Shown: positions 1 to 11,959 of the stretch, piece after piece
How positions within the stretch are numbered: position 1 is the stretch's first letter
How the letters are laid out: each line of letters starts with the position of its first letter
Source of the DNA: Aporrectodea caliginosa
Taxonomy: Eukaryota; Annelida; Clitellata; Crassiclitellata; Lumbricidae
Direction: 5' to 3'
NCBI GenBank assembly: GCA_020284085.1
Contig: JACEVL010005024.1
Location: 248,001-312,000, forward strand
DNA length: 64,000 nucleotides
Notes under the pieces: generated by a model
Databases searched by the model: none
Told to the model about the DNA's origin: nothing
What the model saw: only the letters and a program-made list of their open reading frames with translations
Made by a program: the position numbers and the translations under genes

Positions 1-271
1 GGGCTAACCTTGGCAGATCAAAAACCGTCTCAAAGCCGTGAAACTCCTTAACGGCGTACAAACTGTAAAAGAGGAAGTGAGCGCAGAACGGAATATATCT
101 CCTATCAGAACAAGAACTGTTTTGGGTTCGTTTCTATGACAGGCTCTCTGTATGAAGTCCAATATGGTTATGAAAGGGGGGGCACACTATCTGATTCACT
201 TACTTATTTACCCACGCACTCATGAGTCTCACACTCATTCACTCCACTCAGTGACTGTTGTTCTGTTCCAG
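1..271 (+). other. Intron or upstream part of the first gene
   Basis: No exon is recognisable here. The stretch ends in a pyrimidine-rich tract and an AG at 270-271 that reads as the splice acceptor of the following exon. Weak open frames cross it, but none resembles a known protein. Confidence 0.5.
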
Positions 272-1067
272 TCAGCCATCTCTGCCTCCGAAGACGACTC
301 CTGCGGCGGCGAAGCCAGGGCAGAAGGGTCCGCAGAAGAAAAAAGACTTCGACCCCAACCAATCAGCAGTTTACAAGATCCTTCTGGAAGAGGAAGAACG
401 AGCCAAAAACCAGCCACACCAGCAGGAGGAGGAGGAAGAGGAGGCTCCAAGAAGACAGGCGCAGGGGCAGAAGCAGGGGCAGAGGGGGAAGGCTCAACCG
501 CAGCAGGGTCAGAGGCAACCACAAAAACAACAGCAAGGATCGCGACTCGACGAGCTGCTTGAACGTGATATGGCTCAGTTGGCGCCATATAAACAGGAGC
601 AGTCACAGCATCAAGAACAGAGGGCACCTTATCAGGAGCAAAGATCTCCCTACCAGGAACCGAGGGCACCTCATCAGGAGCAAAGGTCGGCCTATCAGGA
701 ACCGAGGGCACCTTACCAGGAGCAAAGATCGGCCTATGAGGAACCGAAGGCACCTTACCAGGAGCAAAGATCGGCCTATGAGGAACCGAAGGCACCTTAC
801 CAGGAGCAGAGGTCGCCCTACCAGGAACCTAGGGCACCTTACCAGGAGCAAAGGTCACCCTACCAGGAACCAAGGGCGCCAACGTACCAAGAACCAGGAT
901 ATTCACAGCCTCATCGAAACGAGGTTCATCAGCCTCGCAGCCCTGCTCGCGGGGGTGCTTCGGGCGGTTGGCAGCCCCCCTCTGGTCCTTATGGTTCTCA
1001 AGACTACGGCTCGGCTTCTTTCCCGCAGACCCAGTTGGTCGACGGAATTCCGACATCCGACTTCTAG
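272..1067 (+). CDS. Last coding exon of an unidentified protein with a Gln/Pro/Tyr-rich 14-residue repeat (PDZ-LIM-like guess)
   Basis: An acceptor (ttctgttccag) ends at 271, and the frame that follows stays open to TAG at 1065-1067. The exon appears to enter with one base completing a codon begun in an unseen upstream exon. It encodes a Lys-rich start, the segment FDPNQSAVYKILLEEEER, a Glu/Gln-rich low-complexity stretch, then about seven copies of a 14-residue unit of the form (R/K)APYQEQRSxYQEP, and a short Gly/Ser/Pro tail ending TSDF. The SAVYKIL segment recalls the short conserved block in the middle of PDZ-LIM (ALP/Enigma/ZASP) proteins, but that is a guess from one motif; no PDZ or LIM domain is in the window. 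A long minus-strand frame over the repeat is a shadow of its 42-bp periodicity. Confidence 0.6.
604..895 (+). repeat. 42-bp coding tandem repeat
   Basis: About seven copies of a 42-bp unit, itself two diverged 21-bp halves (YQEQRSx and YQEPRAP types). The period is a multiple of three, so copy-number change keeps the frame. Middle copies swap YQEP for YEEP. Confidence 0.85.
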
Positions 1068-1310
1068 ACGAACAACTGAAGATGTCACTTTGCAGCGTTC
1101 AAATGACGAAAGAAATGTCAGAAACCAGAGAACATGGAGGACGCTCCAGCTGATTATATGCAGACGATCATTAACGAATTCAACACACTCTCTACTCTTT
1201 CTTGCATGTGAAACGCAGTCAACCAATCTTCAGGCGCTATATAAATGCACACTTGAGAACTTTTATTAAACAAGCGCACTGCGTGATGATTGGCTAATAA
1301 AAATAGAATG
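1068..1310 (+). other. 3' UTR with poly(A) signals
   Basis: ATTAAA at 1265-1270 and AATAAA at 1296-1301 follow the stop codon. Around 1230-1246 lies a ggcgctatataaatgc motif, which also marks the 3' ends of the LINE relic at 4.5 kb and the SINE at 27.8 kb, so the UTR probably contains a short retroelement tail. Confidence 0.55.
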
Positions 1311-3428
1311 TTGCCAAGAATTAATATTCGCCCATACTTAACGAACGGGCTAGAATTTAGTACATGCAACGACCGCTAGATTGGCTTTAGGTTTAAGAAC
1401 AAACGTTGTGTTTAGGTTAAAATCGTACTGTATGTGAATAATTTAGTACCTTTTTGGTTTTTAAAGTCATAGCATGGAGTTAAGTTTTAAAGAGACGCCA
1501 TTTAGTTAGCCAAAACTAACTTTTGGCGCATAAAATCATACTTTGAAGTTAACAGGGTGTTGTGTTTAAAATACGCAGAACTAGATAGCTTTTAATTTTA
1601 ACTTAATTATATTTTAACGTGCGCCTGAACATTAGAATGAAACTGAGAACAATGGTAAGTGCCTTTTGAAGTAGGCATTAGCCTATTTAATCCAGATAAC
1701 ACCTGCTATTTAGCATCTGCAGTCGATATCATTGCCTGAATAATTGCCAATTTTAGTTGTGCAATTAATGCTTTGACCCTGCTGAAAAACATTCTTCGTT
1801 CTTGAAACATTGTTACCGGCGCATAGGCCTAATATTAAAGGAATTAGGCCTATTATAAATTACGAAACGAATCAACTTTTAATTAGTTGCAACTACAAAT
1901 CTGGGTCATTCTATAATAGGCCTAATTAAAGCGATTTACTTCAATCTGTGCCGTTATCCATAGGCATACGTAGTCCCTACTTAAGAAGTTTAGGCATAAC
2001 TTAATTATTTTAATTTTTCGGCGAGACTTTATTAGTCATCTGGGGAAGAGGCGCAGATAATAGTTGTTCTAGATAGGCTACCGCCGTTGTTGTCTTGTTA
2101 GCGTTTGAAGTGCAATAAATGCAGTTGAAATATAAATTAAATACTTTGCATCATTTGTGTTAAATCGTTTCATGAGTAATTAAGTTTGTCGATATTTGAC
2201 CAATAAGGCGCATTATAGGCGAAACTTTTATTTTAAAAGAAAGTTAATCGATCCACCACAGGCCTGTTTAGGCACTGTGTGCTATAGGCATGCCACCGTT
2301 TAAAGCTTCAAATTTTGAGAAATTCCGGTTACCTTAACAAACAGCAAAGGTAGACCCTTATGTAAGATAGACCTTTACAGGCCCACTGCCCATGGGCCAA
2401 AACGGCTTCAAGCACCCTTCTAAGACGCTCCCCATGCATCAACCCTCACACACGTTAGAGTTCAAGATCGACTATAGTTCAAGTTCATCGGCAGAGCTGG
2501 ATGTCGCCATTGGCAGGCTGTCGCAATTTGCACACATAGAGTCCCATAGAACGCGGCAGGCGCGCTCTTATCTTAGAGCTTGTGTTTGACCGTTGAGTCG
2601 GTGACTAGCCGAGTTTTTCGGAGTTCCTGGTCCGTACTGCACTGAGGATAACGAATGGTGTAAAGTCAATGCGGCATATACTATTCTCTACGACTATATC
2701 ACTCAAGATTCGTTTGGCGTTCAATGTCCCTCATCATTCATGGTACCAGAACTGTGCGGGCGGATATCTGTAAGTAACGCCAAATGATCGACCATTTGGT
2801 GCCAAACAGAGATGGGTACGATTAGCTATAGAATTGCTAATCGATCAGAATTAGCTACTGAAATTTGCTAATCGATTAGAATTAGAATTGGCTTAGGGTA
2901 GGCCTACGGCTGCTAGAAATTTGATATACTGCAAACCATGGTGTCATGCATGAGAACCAACTAGAATGGTGTGCGGGAAGCTATAGCTTGATGATATACG
3001 TCTTCCTGATGCTGAAGCTGGCTATGTTGGGAACGGTATAATAAACAATGTGCGTATAATGTGTGGGGCCAATATTAGGCATCCGAAGATAAGCTTAGCA
3101 TAGAATAGAATCTTCGTTTATTCATAACACATTGTCAGAACGCAATGCGATTACAAGAAAGACAAAAAGCAAAAATTTAATGTGTAGGCTTTGGCTGTTC
3201 GTTTAAAGTTTGGTCCAGGATATTATTGGCTAATGTTTGATGTAAATGGGTCTTAGGTTTAATATATGCCCCTGTAAAGCAGCCTAGGAATAAAGCTTGA
3301 GCATTGACCTACATCATGTAGAGGCTATCAGGGTGTTATAAATCTTACAACTAGGCCTTCACCGGTACCTTTGAGCGCTACATTTGGAGACTTTCTTCCT
3401 CTGTCTGTTTGCTCTGCTCAGTCGCTTT
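1311..3428. other. Non-coding AT-rich DNA
   Basis: No gene is recognised. The stretch has many TAGGCCTA-type palindromes (1826-2010) and, at 2781-2885, a cluster of short inverted motifs (CCAAATG/CATTTGG; repeated GCTAATCGATTAG) that looks like one end of an unrecognised MITE. Confidence 0.4.
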
Positions 3429-3875
3429 GGGGTCGTCCATTAATTATGTTAACAAAATAGGGGAGGGGTTTGGACAAGTTTGACAGTTGTTGACAAGGGG
3501 TGAGGGGTTCGGTACAATTTGAAGTCAACAAACTTTTTCCAATGAATCAACACAGACCCTTCAAAATGGTAGCGAAAACATTAAGTAAATGCTAAAAATG
3601 TATAAAGTGCTTAATGTTTAATACTACTAAAAGCTGGTAATAAACTAAACTCATATAGGCCTGTTTGAAATTCGAGATTGCATTTTCAGTCATTAAAATT
3701 TAAAAAAATGATTCTACATGTATTGAGCCATTGTGTTTCCTTTTTGTAAGGGGTGTTCTGGGATTGTTGACATAACTTTTTTAGGGGGTCCGTCAATGTT
3801 TGACAGTTGTTGACAAGGGGGGCGGAGGGGTTAAAAACTGCCTAAAATTTGTTGACATAATTAATGGACGACCCC
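3429..3875. mobile_element. MITE with terminal inverted repeats GGGGTCGTCCATTAATTATG
   Basis: The left end reads GGGGTCGTCCATTAATTATG and the right end is its reverse complement, giving about 24-bp termini around a 447-bp body with no ORF. Subterminal copies of TTTGACAGTTGTTGACAAGG occur in both halves. The flanks share only T-rich bases, so the target duplication and the superfamily are not settled. The end is similar to that of the element at 50,983 (GGGGCCGTCCATAAAT). Confidence 0.8.
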
Positions 3876-4489
3876 TTTTGTCATTTCGTTCTCACCTTAA
3901 AACTTAGCCTAACTCTTTCAAATTGATTAATGATTAGTACAACATTATTATTGTCTGCCTCTATGAGACATTACCACCGTACTCTGACCCTGAGCCCTCT
4001 TGAGATGGCGCTACAGACAATAATGCCAAACACTTCACCTGCATTTAACACGTAAAATAACAATGACAATAAAGAATTATGACGTCATCAGCTAGCGTCG
4101 TTGGTCGCAACGAGGTAATAGAAGAACGGTTGGTCGCGAACATGGTCTAAACTGCCATAACATATTCAGAAATTCAACTTTTTCCGTAAACGTTAGCGTT
4201 GAATTTATATATCTTTTTCTAAATCAAGAGTTGGTGACTACGAGGATCGTGCTCATTGAAGTCGACCCACTCAGGACACAGAATATAAGGGGTTTGAATG
4301 ATTTTATCTTTCTTCATCATCAACGCCTTCAATAATTTTGCCGATAGTCGTAGTCCACGTGACGGTCGCCAATGGCAACTTATTGTTCTTAAAGCTGGCT
4401 GTTTGAGAATCTGAGAATAAACTGAAATAGGCTTATTAATGATTACATGATAGCGTTATAGTAATAATATCGTATCGTATGATCGTATC
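3876..4489. other. Unassigned non-coding DNA
   Basis: I see no ORF, repeat boundary or RNA gene here. Confidence 0.4.
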
Positions 4490-5300
4490 TATAGATTTAT
4501 ATAGCGCCTCTCTCAGAATAACTATTCAGAGGCGCTCTCAGCACGGAAAACTACCGGGGGAAAAGAAACGTCTTTAAAGAACGAGAGACCAAAGAGGAAA
4601 AACCAGTCATTAGTTTAGCCTTTATTGTGAATAGGAATTAGGTCATTCCAAGTAGAGGGACCAACCTCAGCAAATGCCCGGCGTTGAGCCAAGGCAGTCC
4701 TAGTCCTAGGAACTAAAAAATCAAGCCAATCAACAGAGCGCAAAGAACGAGATGAGGTCGCAGATAATGGCTTTCGCATATATTCAGAAAGATATTTGAG
4801 GCACTGCTCAGCTGCGCCTTGGAGACTAGAAAGAGGATCTTACAATGGATGCGCGCAGTGACAGGAAGCCAGTGCAAGACATCAAGCATACGCTGTATAT
4901 GCAGAGATATTCGCAAAGCGAGGGAGTCGGGCTATGAACCTAGCTGAAGCATTTAAGACCGATTGAAGGGGAAGACGCTGTTTCGGGAGGCTCATAAGAA
5001 GTGAGTTGCAGTGGTCTAGTCGGGAACAGACTAGAATCATGTACTATGGTGGTAAAGACAGAGGAAGAGACCGATCGTCTGATGGCTCTGAGCCGCCTCA
5101 GTTGAAAGAAGCAGGAGCGAATCAGGTTAGATATGTGCTCCGTGAATGTGAGGGAGGAGTCAAGCGTGACACCCAGGTCACGGACACTAGAAGAGTATGT
5201 GTAGGCAGGGAATTTCTCAATCAATAATTGAAAGTCAAGTTTAGAAAGCTGTTGTCTAATCCCAAACCAGATCAACTGAGTCTTTGCAGCATTTAGGCAG
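4490..5300 (-). pseudogene. 5'-truncated CR1/L2-like LINE: RT C-terminal region and 3' UTR
   Basis: On the minus strand the frames give QLIWFGIRQQLSKLDF, then RDLGVTLDSSLTF and LRRLRAIRRSVSSSVF, then a frameshifted LHWLPVTARIHCKI and RSVDWLDFLVPRTR. These blocks are typical of the region after the catalytic core in CR1/L2/Crack-type reverse transcriptases. The polymerase motifs are missing and the frame is broken several times, so it is a dead copy. Its 3' UTR ends near 4490-4550 in gagagcgcctctgaatag and ggcgctatataaatc, which match the tail of the tRNA-derived SINE at 27.8 kb. Confidence 0.85.
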
Positions 5301-5846
5301 AGTCGGTTAGTCGATATAGGCTATAGTTAGAATAATAATAGTAATAAAAAAATATAATAGCAAAGATAATTAGGCCAAAAGATGATAATTATAATAATTA
5401 GTATAATAAATAATGATTAAAATAAATATTAATAAGAATAATTATAATTGTTATAGTTATCATTTTATTCCTGCGGGATCATATATGCCTTGGGTAAAAT
5501 AGCAGATGAGTAATACTAATGCTACTACTAATGATATCTTTTGCGAGCAGACGCTGATTCCCCTTCTGACGATTTCGTGCAGAGTGTTCGTAATAAATAT
5601 TAAATATTATTCCAGCCCTCAATGCTTCTCTGCTGAGATGGTTGGATGCGATGGCGCTGCGTTCAGTCACCCGTGACACGACTGGAGCCGGTTACAGAAC
5701 ACCGACGCCAACAGACACCTTCTCAGCGGCAGCAACAACCCCATCTCTCTCAGATCCTTCGAAATATGCAGCAGTGCGTAGAATGGGTCGCCAAAAATAC
5801 AAGCAAGTCGCTGATCTGAATTCAGTAGTTTTTCGATTTTCTTCAA
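5301..5846. other. AT-rich non-coding DNA
   Basis: Strings of aataat/ataatt at 5325-5460, then a stretch with weak ORFs of no recognisable content. Confidence 0.4.
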
Positions 5847-5888
5847 TAAAATTCATTCATTCATTCATTCATTCATTCATTCATTCAG
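5838..5888 (+). repeat. (ATTC)n tail of a LINE/SINE 3' end
   Basis: About nine copies of attc directly follow ttcttcaataaa. A microsatellite after a poly(A)-like signal is the usual 3' end of CR1/L2/RTE-type retrotransposon copies. The body upstream is not recognisable. Confidence 0.6.
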
Positions 5889-6157
5889 AGAACCTGCTTA
5901 ATGCCTCTCCTTATAATTATACCTATTGAAAGGCGCTCTGAGCCAAGCCCCAGCGAAACAGAACAGCTATAAAATGTTTGTTAAAGGCGTATGCAGAGTC
6001 CCTGGTTAAATAAAGAACATGCAGATCTGAAGGACGGTTATTCCATTGCGTTTTCGAAGTACGTTACTGGAATTTCACCTCGACACGCTGAACGAAAATT
6101 TAAGCGGCCAACCACATCTGAGTTGGGGCAGCTGAGCTCCCACGAAGTACCCAGTAG

Positions 6158-6443
6158 CAGTGCAATTTTTCAGCCGGAACGGTCCGGAACGCCGTTCCGG
6201 GACCTTTTTCAGATATTAAAAAATAATTTAGCTAATTTAAGTTTTTATTAAAATTTTTGTAAATTATTTAGATATCTTTATTTAATCTAAGTGCTTTCAG
6301 TGTTTATTTATATTGATATTATATGAAATAGATATATTACCATAAAATATGCCACTAAAACTGCCATGGTCTGGATTTGTTGAGTTCCGGCCCAACCTTT
6401 TTTGTTGAGTTCCGGAACCTTTTTTTCTAGAAAAAAAGCACTG
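6158..6443. mobile_element. hAT-type MITE, 8-bp TSD CCCAGTAG
   Basis: The element starts CAGTGCAATTTTT and ends ...AAAAAGCACTG, with CAGTGC termini. It is flanked by perfect 8-bp direct repeats cccagtag (6150-6157 and 6444-6451). Internal ggaacggtccggaacgccg palindromes lie near the left end. It has no ORF. An 8-bp TSD with CAG...CTG ends is the hAT signature. Confidence 0.88.
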
Positions 6444-6454
6444 CCCAGTAGTAT

Positions 6455-6875
6455 TCTCCAACTGACACAATGAATAGCCAGAGGAATTCCGCAACTGGCA
6501 CTATGAGTATTGTCATTATTATTGTTATTAAAATTTGTAACGCGTGCACGGTCATTATTTATTCCGGATTTATTCCGATTTATTCTGCAAGTGGCACCAT
6601 GAGTAGCTAGAGGTACTCCTAACTGGCACCAAGAAAGACAGAGGTATTCCCCAACTGGCACCATGATTAGCTAGAGGTATTATCGTATTCCCCAACTTCA
6701 AGTGTATGGTACCACGAGTAGCCTGGACTACTTCCCAGCTGGCACCATGAATGACCAGGGATATTTCCCAACTGGCATTATGAAGAGCCATAGGTATTTT
6801 TCAACTGGCACCATGAATAGCCAGGGGTAATCTCCAGCTGGCACCATGAATAGCAAGAGGTATTTCTCTATTGAT
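6455..6875. repeat. 33-bp minisatellite
   Basis: About nine to ten diverged copies of a unit like ggcaccatgaatagccagagg + tattccccaact, contiguous from about 6583 to 6870 with an outlying copy at 6465-6500. The period is a multiple of three, so several minus-strand frames stay open (MVPAGEYLWLF-type); these are shadows of the repeat. The hAT MITE at 6158 sits at its left border. Confidence 0.8.
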
Positions 6876-7047
6876 ACTGTGGCAAATGCGGCCGCATTGT
6901 GTGATGAATAAATTATTGGTTGAAGGCTGCTGAGTCTGTAATGAATCACAGCTCGTGAATAAGCTGGTGCCCTGCGCTTGGCTTTCGAGTGGCGCTCTAG
7001 AAGTTTGGAGATTACGAGTACGACTAGCTGTTCCCGCGCACATCTAT

Positions 7048-7375
7048 ATCCTAGATAGATAGATGGATGGATGAATGGATGGATGGATGATGGATGAATG
7101 AATGGGCGATTGTTTGAAAGTATGGATAGATGGGATGGATGGATGATGGATGATTGGATGGATGTTTGGCCGTCGGATAGATGGATGGATGGATGAATGG
7201 ATGATGGACAGTTGATGTTTGGATGATGTTTGGATGGATAGATGGATAGATGGATGTATGGATATTTGGATGGATACTTGGATGGATGGATGGATGGATC
7301 GATACTTGGATGGATGGATGGAGGGCGAGAGGTAGGTATGGAGGGATCGGTGGATAAATGGATGGATAAAGGTTA
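7048..7375. repeat. (ATGG)n-type tetranucleotide microsatellite
   Basis: Imperfect ggat/gatg repeats over about 330 bp, interrupted by non-repeat words. They generate false minus-strand frames of SIHPSIHPS. Confidence 0.9.
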
Positions 7376-8224
7376 CGCACAGCTCTGCAGAACTCATGTT
7401 CGTGGGTGAGAGGAATGGCTATCGATTGGTTTAAGCACTCTCAGGTAACACGTAGAGTAGGGGTTTGAGCTTTTACTGATATGGATTGCTTTGCCGGGAC
7501 CTGATTCCTTCACACACAGTTGCTCAGCACCGTCGTATGGTCTGCATTTGGAAAAGGGACAAATACCAAAAGCACAGTTGCATTGTGTCGTATCATCATA
7601 TTGTTCTGACAGTCCTACACATCCTCATTAGAAGTATTTGCACATTAACGTATATTCATACTAAAAGCAATCGATCGAATTTCGTATGTGATGAAATAAG
7701 AGGATGAGGATGGTTTCAACAGGATTCGGATTCTGCGGCGATTTCAGTTCAGCAAAAGAGACGCCGCTGCCTCCCTTGAGCGTCATCACAGAGGGCGAAG
7801 ATGAAGAGATTCAGAATTCCCAGACTGACCTTGACTTTGAATGAATCACTCACTGTCAAGGTCAGTGCTAAAACGATCACCACTCTAAGCTACGACCTGT
7901 AGTTTCGTTTCTACATTTTGCGTTTTACATTTATGCGTTCTTATCAATTTATAGTAATTTAATCATTGTCGTAAACTCCAGATTTCTACAGCGCTGCTCT
8001 GACGCTAAGCGCTGGGCTTATTAACAAGCGCTGGTTAAGGTTATTTTAAGGCCATTATTAATATTATGAGATCATCTTCATCATTATCTGTTGGCTAAAA
8101 GTCCTATGCCTAATGGTACATTTAATGGCATTATTAAACAATTCTTTATATTTTGCTCTGAAATTATAGCTATGGGCCTGTGCTTGGTCCTATACTAGTA
8201 TACAGTATATACAATCGATGTATG
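7376..8224. other. Unassigned non-coding DNA
   Basis: I see no convincing exon, RNA gene or repeat boundary. The short open frame at 7486-7707 has no recognisable content. Confidence 0.4.
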
Positions 8225-8490
8225 TTCTTGGTCGCGGGTTCGAAGCTCTGGAATCCGTGTTGTCCAGTTCTGTTGGTTCCCTCATTTCTGTGACGTCATG
8301 ATCAGGTCTAAACTCAAGACTTCCCTCTTTCGACTTGCGTAGACTCGCTGAAGCCTACCTTCAGTTTTCTTTTCTGACCTTTTGCATTGAAAACCGGTTT
8401 CTCCGACGGACTGACCGCGTTTCATAATGATTCCACTTTGACTAGGCTATATCCACTTATGCCTTCGGGTATTGTAATAGCGCTGCTATA
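8225..8490 (+). mobile_element. L2-like LINE 3' end fragment
   Basis: The stretch reads KLWNPCCPVLLVPSFL, a decayed form of the KLWNSLP block at the end of L2-like ORF2. It is followed by gacgtcatgatcaggtctaa and cgacttgcgta, shared with the elements at 31.4, 36.1 and 61.0 kb. Confidence 0.6.
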
Positions 8491-8790
8491 GAAGTGAGAT
8501 TGGCTTCGATTAGAGCCATTGCCCAGTAGATCGAACCTCTTTTTATCATAGCTTCCATAATTCTCAAGATCCTACTTGGATCGTTCTAGTATTAGTACTA
8601 TTGATAGTATTAATGGTATCAGTAGTATCAGTACTAGTTGCATATTTTAAAATGATAAGTAATAATAAATAAATGATAAATTTCTTAATAAGTAATATAT
8701 CGAAATAAATAAATAGAAATAATAATAAAGCAAAAAGCAAATCCTCAAAGTTAAAGGAAAATTTATATGTATTACTATTAATACTAGTTT
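8491..8790. other. Low-complexity AT-rich spacer
   Basis: Runs of agtattagtac and aataaataaa. I see no gene or element in it. Confidence 0.5.
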
Positions 8791-11400
8791 AGACGTTCTC
8801 AGACGTTATCGTTCTGAGACGTTTTCGTTCTTAGACGTTCTCGTTCTCAGACGTTTTCGTTCTTAGACGTTTTCGTTCTTAGACGTTTTCGTTCTCAGAC
8901 GTTTTCGTTCTCAGACGTTTTCGTTCTCAGACGTTTTCGTTCTTAGACGTTTTCGTTCTTAGACGTTTTCGTTCTTAGACGTTTTCGTTCTCAGACGTTT
9001 TCGTTCTCAGTTCGTTCTCAGACGTTTTCGTTCTCAGACGTTTTCGTTCTCAGACGTTTTCGTTCTCAGACGTTTTCGTTCTCAGACGTTTTCGTTCTCA
9101 GACGTTTTCGTTCTCAGACGTTTTTTCGTTCTCAGACGTTTTCGTTCTCAGAGACGTTTTCGTTCTCAGACGTTTTCGTTCTCAGACGTTTTCGTTCTTA
9201 GACGTTTTCGTTCTCAGACGTTTTCGTTCTTAGACGTTTTCGTTCTCAGACGTTTTCGTTCTCAGACGTTCTTAGACGTTTTCGTTCTCAGACGTTTTCG
9301 TTCTCAGACGTTTTCGTTCTCAGACGTTTTCGTTCTCAGACGTTTTCGTTCTCAGACGTTTTCGTTCTCAGACGTTTTCGTTCTCAGACGTTTTCGTTCT
9401 CAGACGTTTTCGTTCTCAGACGTTTTCGTTCTTAGACGTTTTCGTTCTCAGACGTTTTTCATTTCGTTCTTCGTTTTCGTTCTTAGACGTTTTCGTTCTC
9501 AGACGTTTTCGTTCTCAGACGTTTTCGTTCTCAGACGTTTTCGTTCTCAGACGTTTTCGTTCTCAGACGTTTTCGTTCTCAGACGTTTCGTTCTCAGACG
9601 TTTTCGTTCTCAGACGTTTTCGTTCTCAGACGTTTTCGTTCTCAGACGTTTTCGTTCTCAGACGTTTTCGTTCTCAGACGTTTTCGTTCTCAGACGTTTT
9701 CGTTCTCAGACGTTTTCGTTCTCAGACGTTTTCGTTCTCAGACGTTTTCGTTCTCAGACGTTTTCGTTCTCAGACGTTTCCGTTCTCAGACGTTTTCGTT
9801 CTCAGACGTTTTCGTTCTTAGACGTTTTCGTTCTCAGACGTTTTCGTTCTTAGACGTTTTCGTTCTCAGACGTTTTCGTTCTCAGACGTTTTCGTTCTCA
9901 GACGTTTTCGTTCTTAGACGTTTTCGTTCTTTAGACGTCTATGGTTTGGTTCCACGTGTTCTTAGACGTTTCCGTTCTTAGACGTTTTCGTTTTTAGACG
10001 TTTCCGTTCTCAGACGTTTCCGTTCTTAGACGTTTTCGTTCTTAGACGTTTTCGTTCTTAGACGTTTTCGTTCTCAGTTCGTTCTCAGACGTTTTCGTTC
10101 TCAGACGTTCTCGTTCTCAGACGTTTTCGTAAGACGACGTTTCCGTTCTCAGACGTTTTCGTTCTTAGACGTTCTCGTTCTCAGACGTTATCGTTCTCAG
10201 ACGTTTTCGTTCTCAGACGTTTTCGTTCTCAGACGTTTCCGTTCTCAGACGTTTTCGTTCTTAGACGTTTTCGTTCTCAGAAGTTTTCGTTCTCAGACGT
10301 TTTCGTTCTCAGACGTTTCCGTTCTCAGACGTTTTAGTTCTCAGACGTTTTCGTTCTTAGACGTTTTCGTCTCTCGTTCTTAGACGTTTTCGTTCTCAGA
10401 CGTTTAGACGTTTTCGTTCTCAGACGTTTTCGTAGACTTTTGTTCTCAGACGTTCTCGTTCTTAGACGTTTTCCGTTCTCAGACTTAGACGTTTTCGTTC
10501 TCAGAATCGTTCTTAGACGTTTTCGCAGACGCTTTCGTATCGACGTTTTTACAGACGTTTCGTTCTTAGACGTTTTCGTTCTAGACGTCTTCGTTCTTAG
10601 ACGTTTTCGTTCTTAGAAGTTTTCGTTCTCAGACGTTTTCGTTCTCAGACGTTTTCGTCTCAGACTTTTCGTTCTCAGACGTTCTCGTTCTTAGACGTTT
10701 TCCGTTCTCGAGACGTTTCACGTTCCGTTCTTAGACGTTTTCGTTCTCAGACGTTTTCGTTCTCAGACGTTTTCGTTCTCAGACGTTTTCGTTCTCAGAC
10801 GTTTTCGTTCTTTTCGTTCTTAGACGTTTTCGTTCTCAGACGTTTCCGTTCTCAGACGTTTTACGTTCCTCAGACGTCGTTCTCGTTCTCAGACGTTTTC
10901 GTTCTTAGACGTTTCGTTCTCAGACGTTCTTACGTTTTCTCAGACGTTTTCGTTCTCAGACGTACCCGATCGTTCTTCTTGTTTTCGTTCTTCGTTCTTA
11001 GACGTTTTCGTTCTCAGACGTTTTCGTTCGTTCTTAGACGTTTTCGTTCTTCTTTTGTTCTCAGACGTTCTCGTTCTTAAACGTTTTCCGTTCTCAGACT
11101 TTACGTTCCCGGATGTTCTCGTTCGCAGACGGTTCTTAGACGTTTCTTCGTTCTTAGCAATTTTCGTTCTAGATGTTTTCGTTCTTAGAAGTTTTCGTTC
11201 TTAGACGTTTTCGTTCTTAGACGTTAGACGTTTTCGTTTATTTTGGACGTTTTCTCTGATTTTCGTTTGATACTCAGACGTTCTCAAAGGTCTTCGTTAT
11301 TTTTTAAACGTTTCGTTTGTTAGACGCTTAATCGTTGTCAGACGTTTTTTTCGATCTTACAGCATTTCATTTTCAGACGTTTTTGTTCTCAGATATTTTG
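8791..11400. repeat. 16-bp minisatellite (unit cgttctcagacgtttt)
   Basis: About 140 head-to-tail copies of a 16-bp unit, nearly pure from about 8870 to 10,100 and increasingly broken after 10,350. The main variation is ttctcag versus ttcttag. Each unit has two CpG dinucleotides that are almost always kept. There is no spacer structure and no ORF. From about 11,050 it degrades into mixed sequence. Confidence 0.97.
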
Positions 11401-11959
11401 TTTTAAAATTATCATAACAGTTTTTAGCTGAATCGGGGATGACGTTTACCAATCATTATGTACGAGCAGACGCTGAGAGACGCTGGGAGATATTTCATGA
11501 TTTTCAGTGGTCACAATATTGAAATTTTCGTTCTTTCTGTTGAGAGAATCGTTTTCGTTCTTAGCTGTTTTCAGTAGGCCTCCATTCCAGAATTTCGTTC
11601 TTATAGTTTTCGTATCAGGTAATCGTTCAAATTTCCGTTTTTGTCATCAAATTCGTTCTTAAACGTTTTTCTTTTGTTCTCAGACGTTCTCGTTCTTAGT
11701 CGTTCTTAGCGTTCTCAGACGTTTCTTTGTTCTCAGGCGTTCTCGTTCAATCAGACTTTATCTGGGATGTGGTTGAGAGACGTCGTTCTTACAATTTCGT
11801 TCTGATTTTTCGACACAAAATCTTAGACGTTTATCTTATGCTTTCTGTTTTCTAGATTCTGGTCTTCTATTGTTTGTTACAATGTTCTAACTTTTTGATC
11901 TTATTTCCTCAGGTAATCCCAAATTTGTTTCTCATAAAATTTCTGTATTAAATTATTTG
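11401..11959. repeat. Transition zone between the two tandem arrays
   Basis: Isolated units of the 16-bp repeat (tcagacgttctcgttcttag) alternate with pieces of the downstream satellite (tcatgattttcagtggtcac; ctcaggtaatcccaaatttg). The border is interdigitated, not sharp. Confidence 0.7.

Noticed and set aside
235..795. 186-codon minus-strand ORF with VPSVPHRPIFAPGK repeats
   Set aside because: It is the antisense of the 42-bp coding repeat; any period divisible by three keeps several frames open.
2392..2589. 65-codon ORF starting MGQNGFKHPSK
   Set aside because: No homology recognised, no splice or promoter context, short.
6297..7043. Minus-strand ORFs with MVPAGEYLWLF repeats
   Set aside because: Product of the 33-bp minisatellite; no start, splice or homology support.
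7044..7397. ORFs reading SIHPSIHPS
   Set aside because: Translation of a tetranucleotide microsatellite.
8791..11400. CRISPR-like array
   Set aside because: The 16-bp unit repeats without spacers, and the surroundings are clearly eukaryotic; it is a minisatellite.
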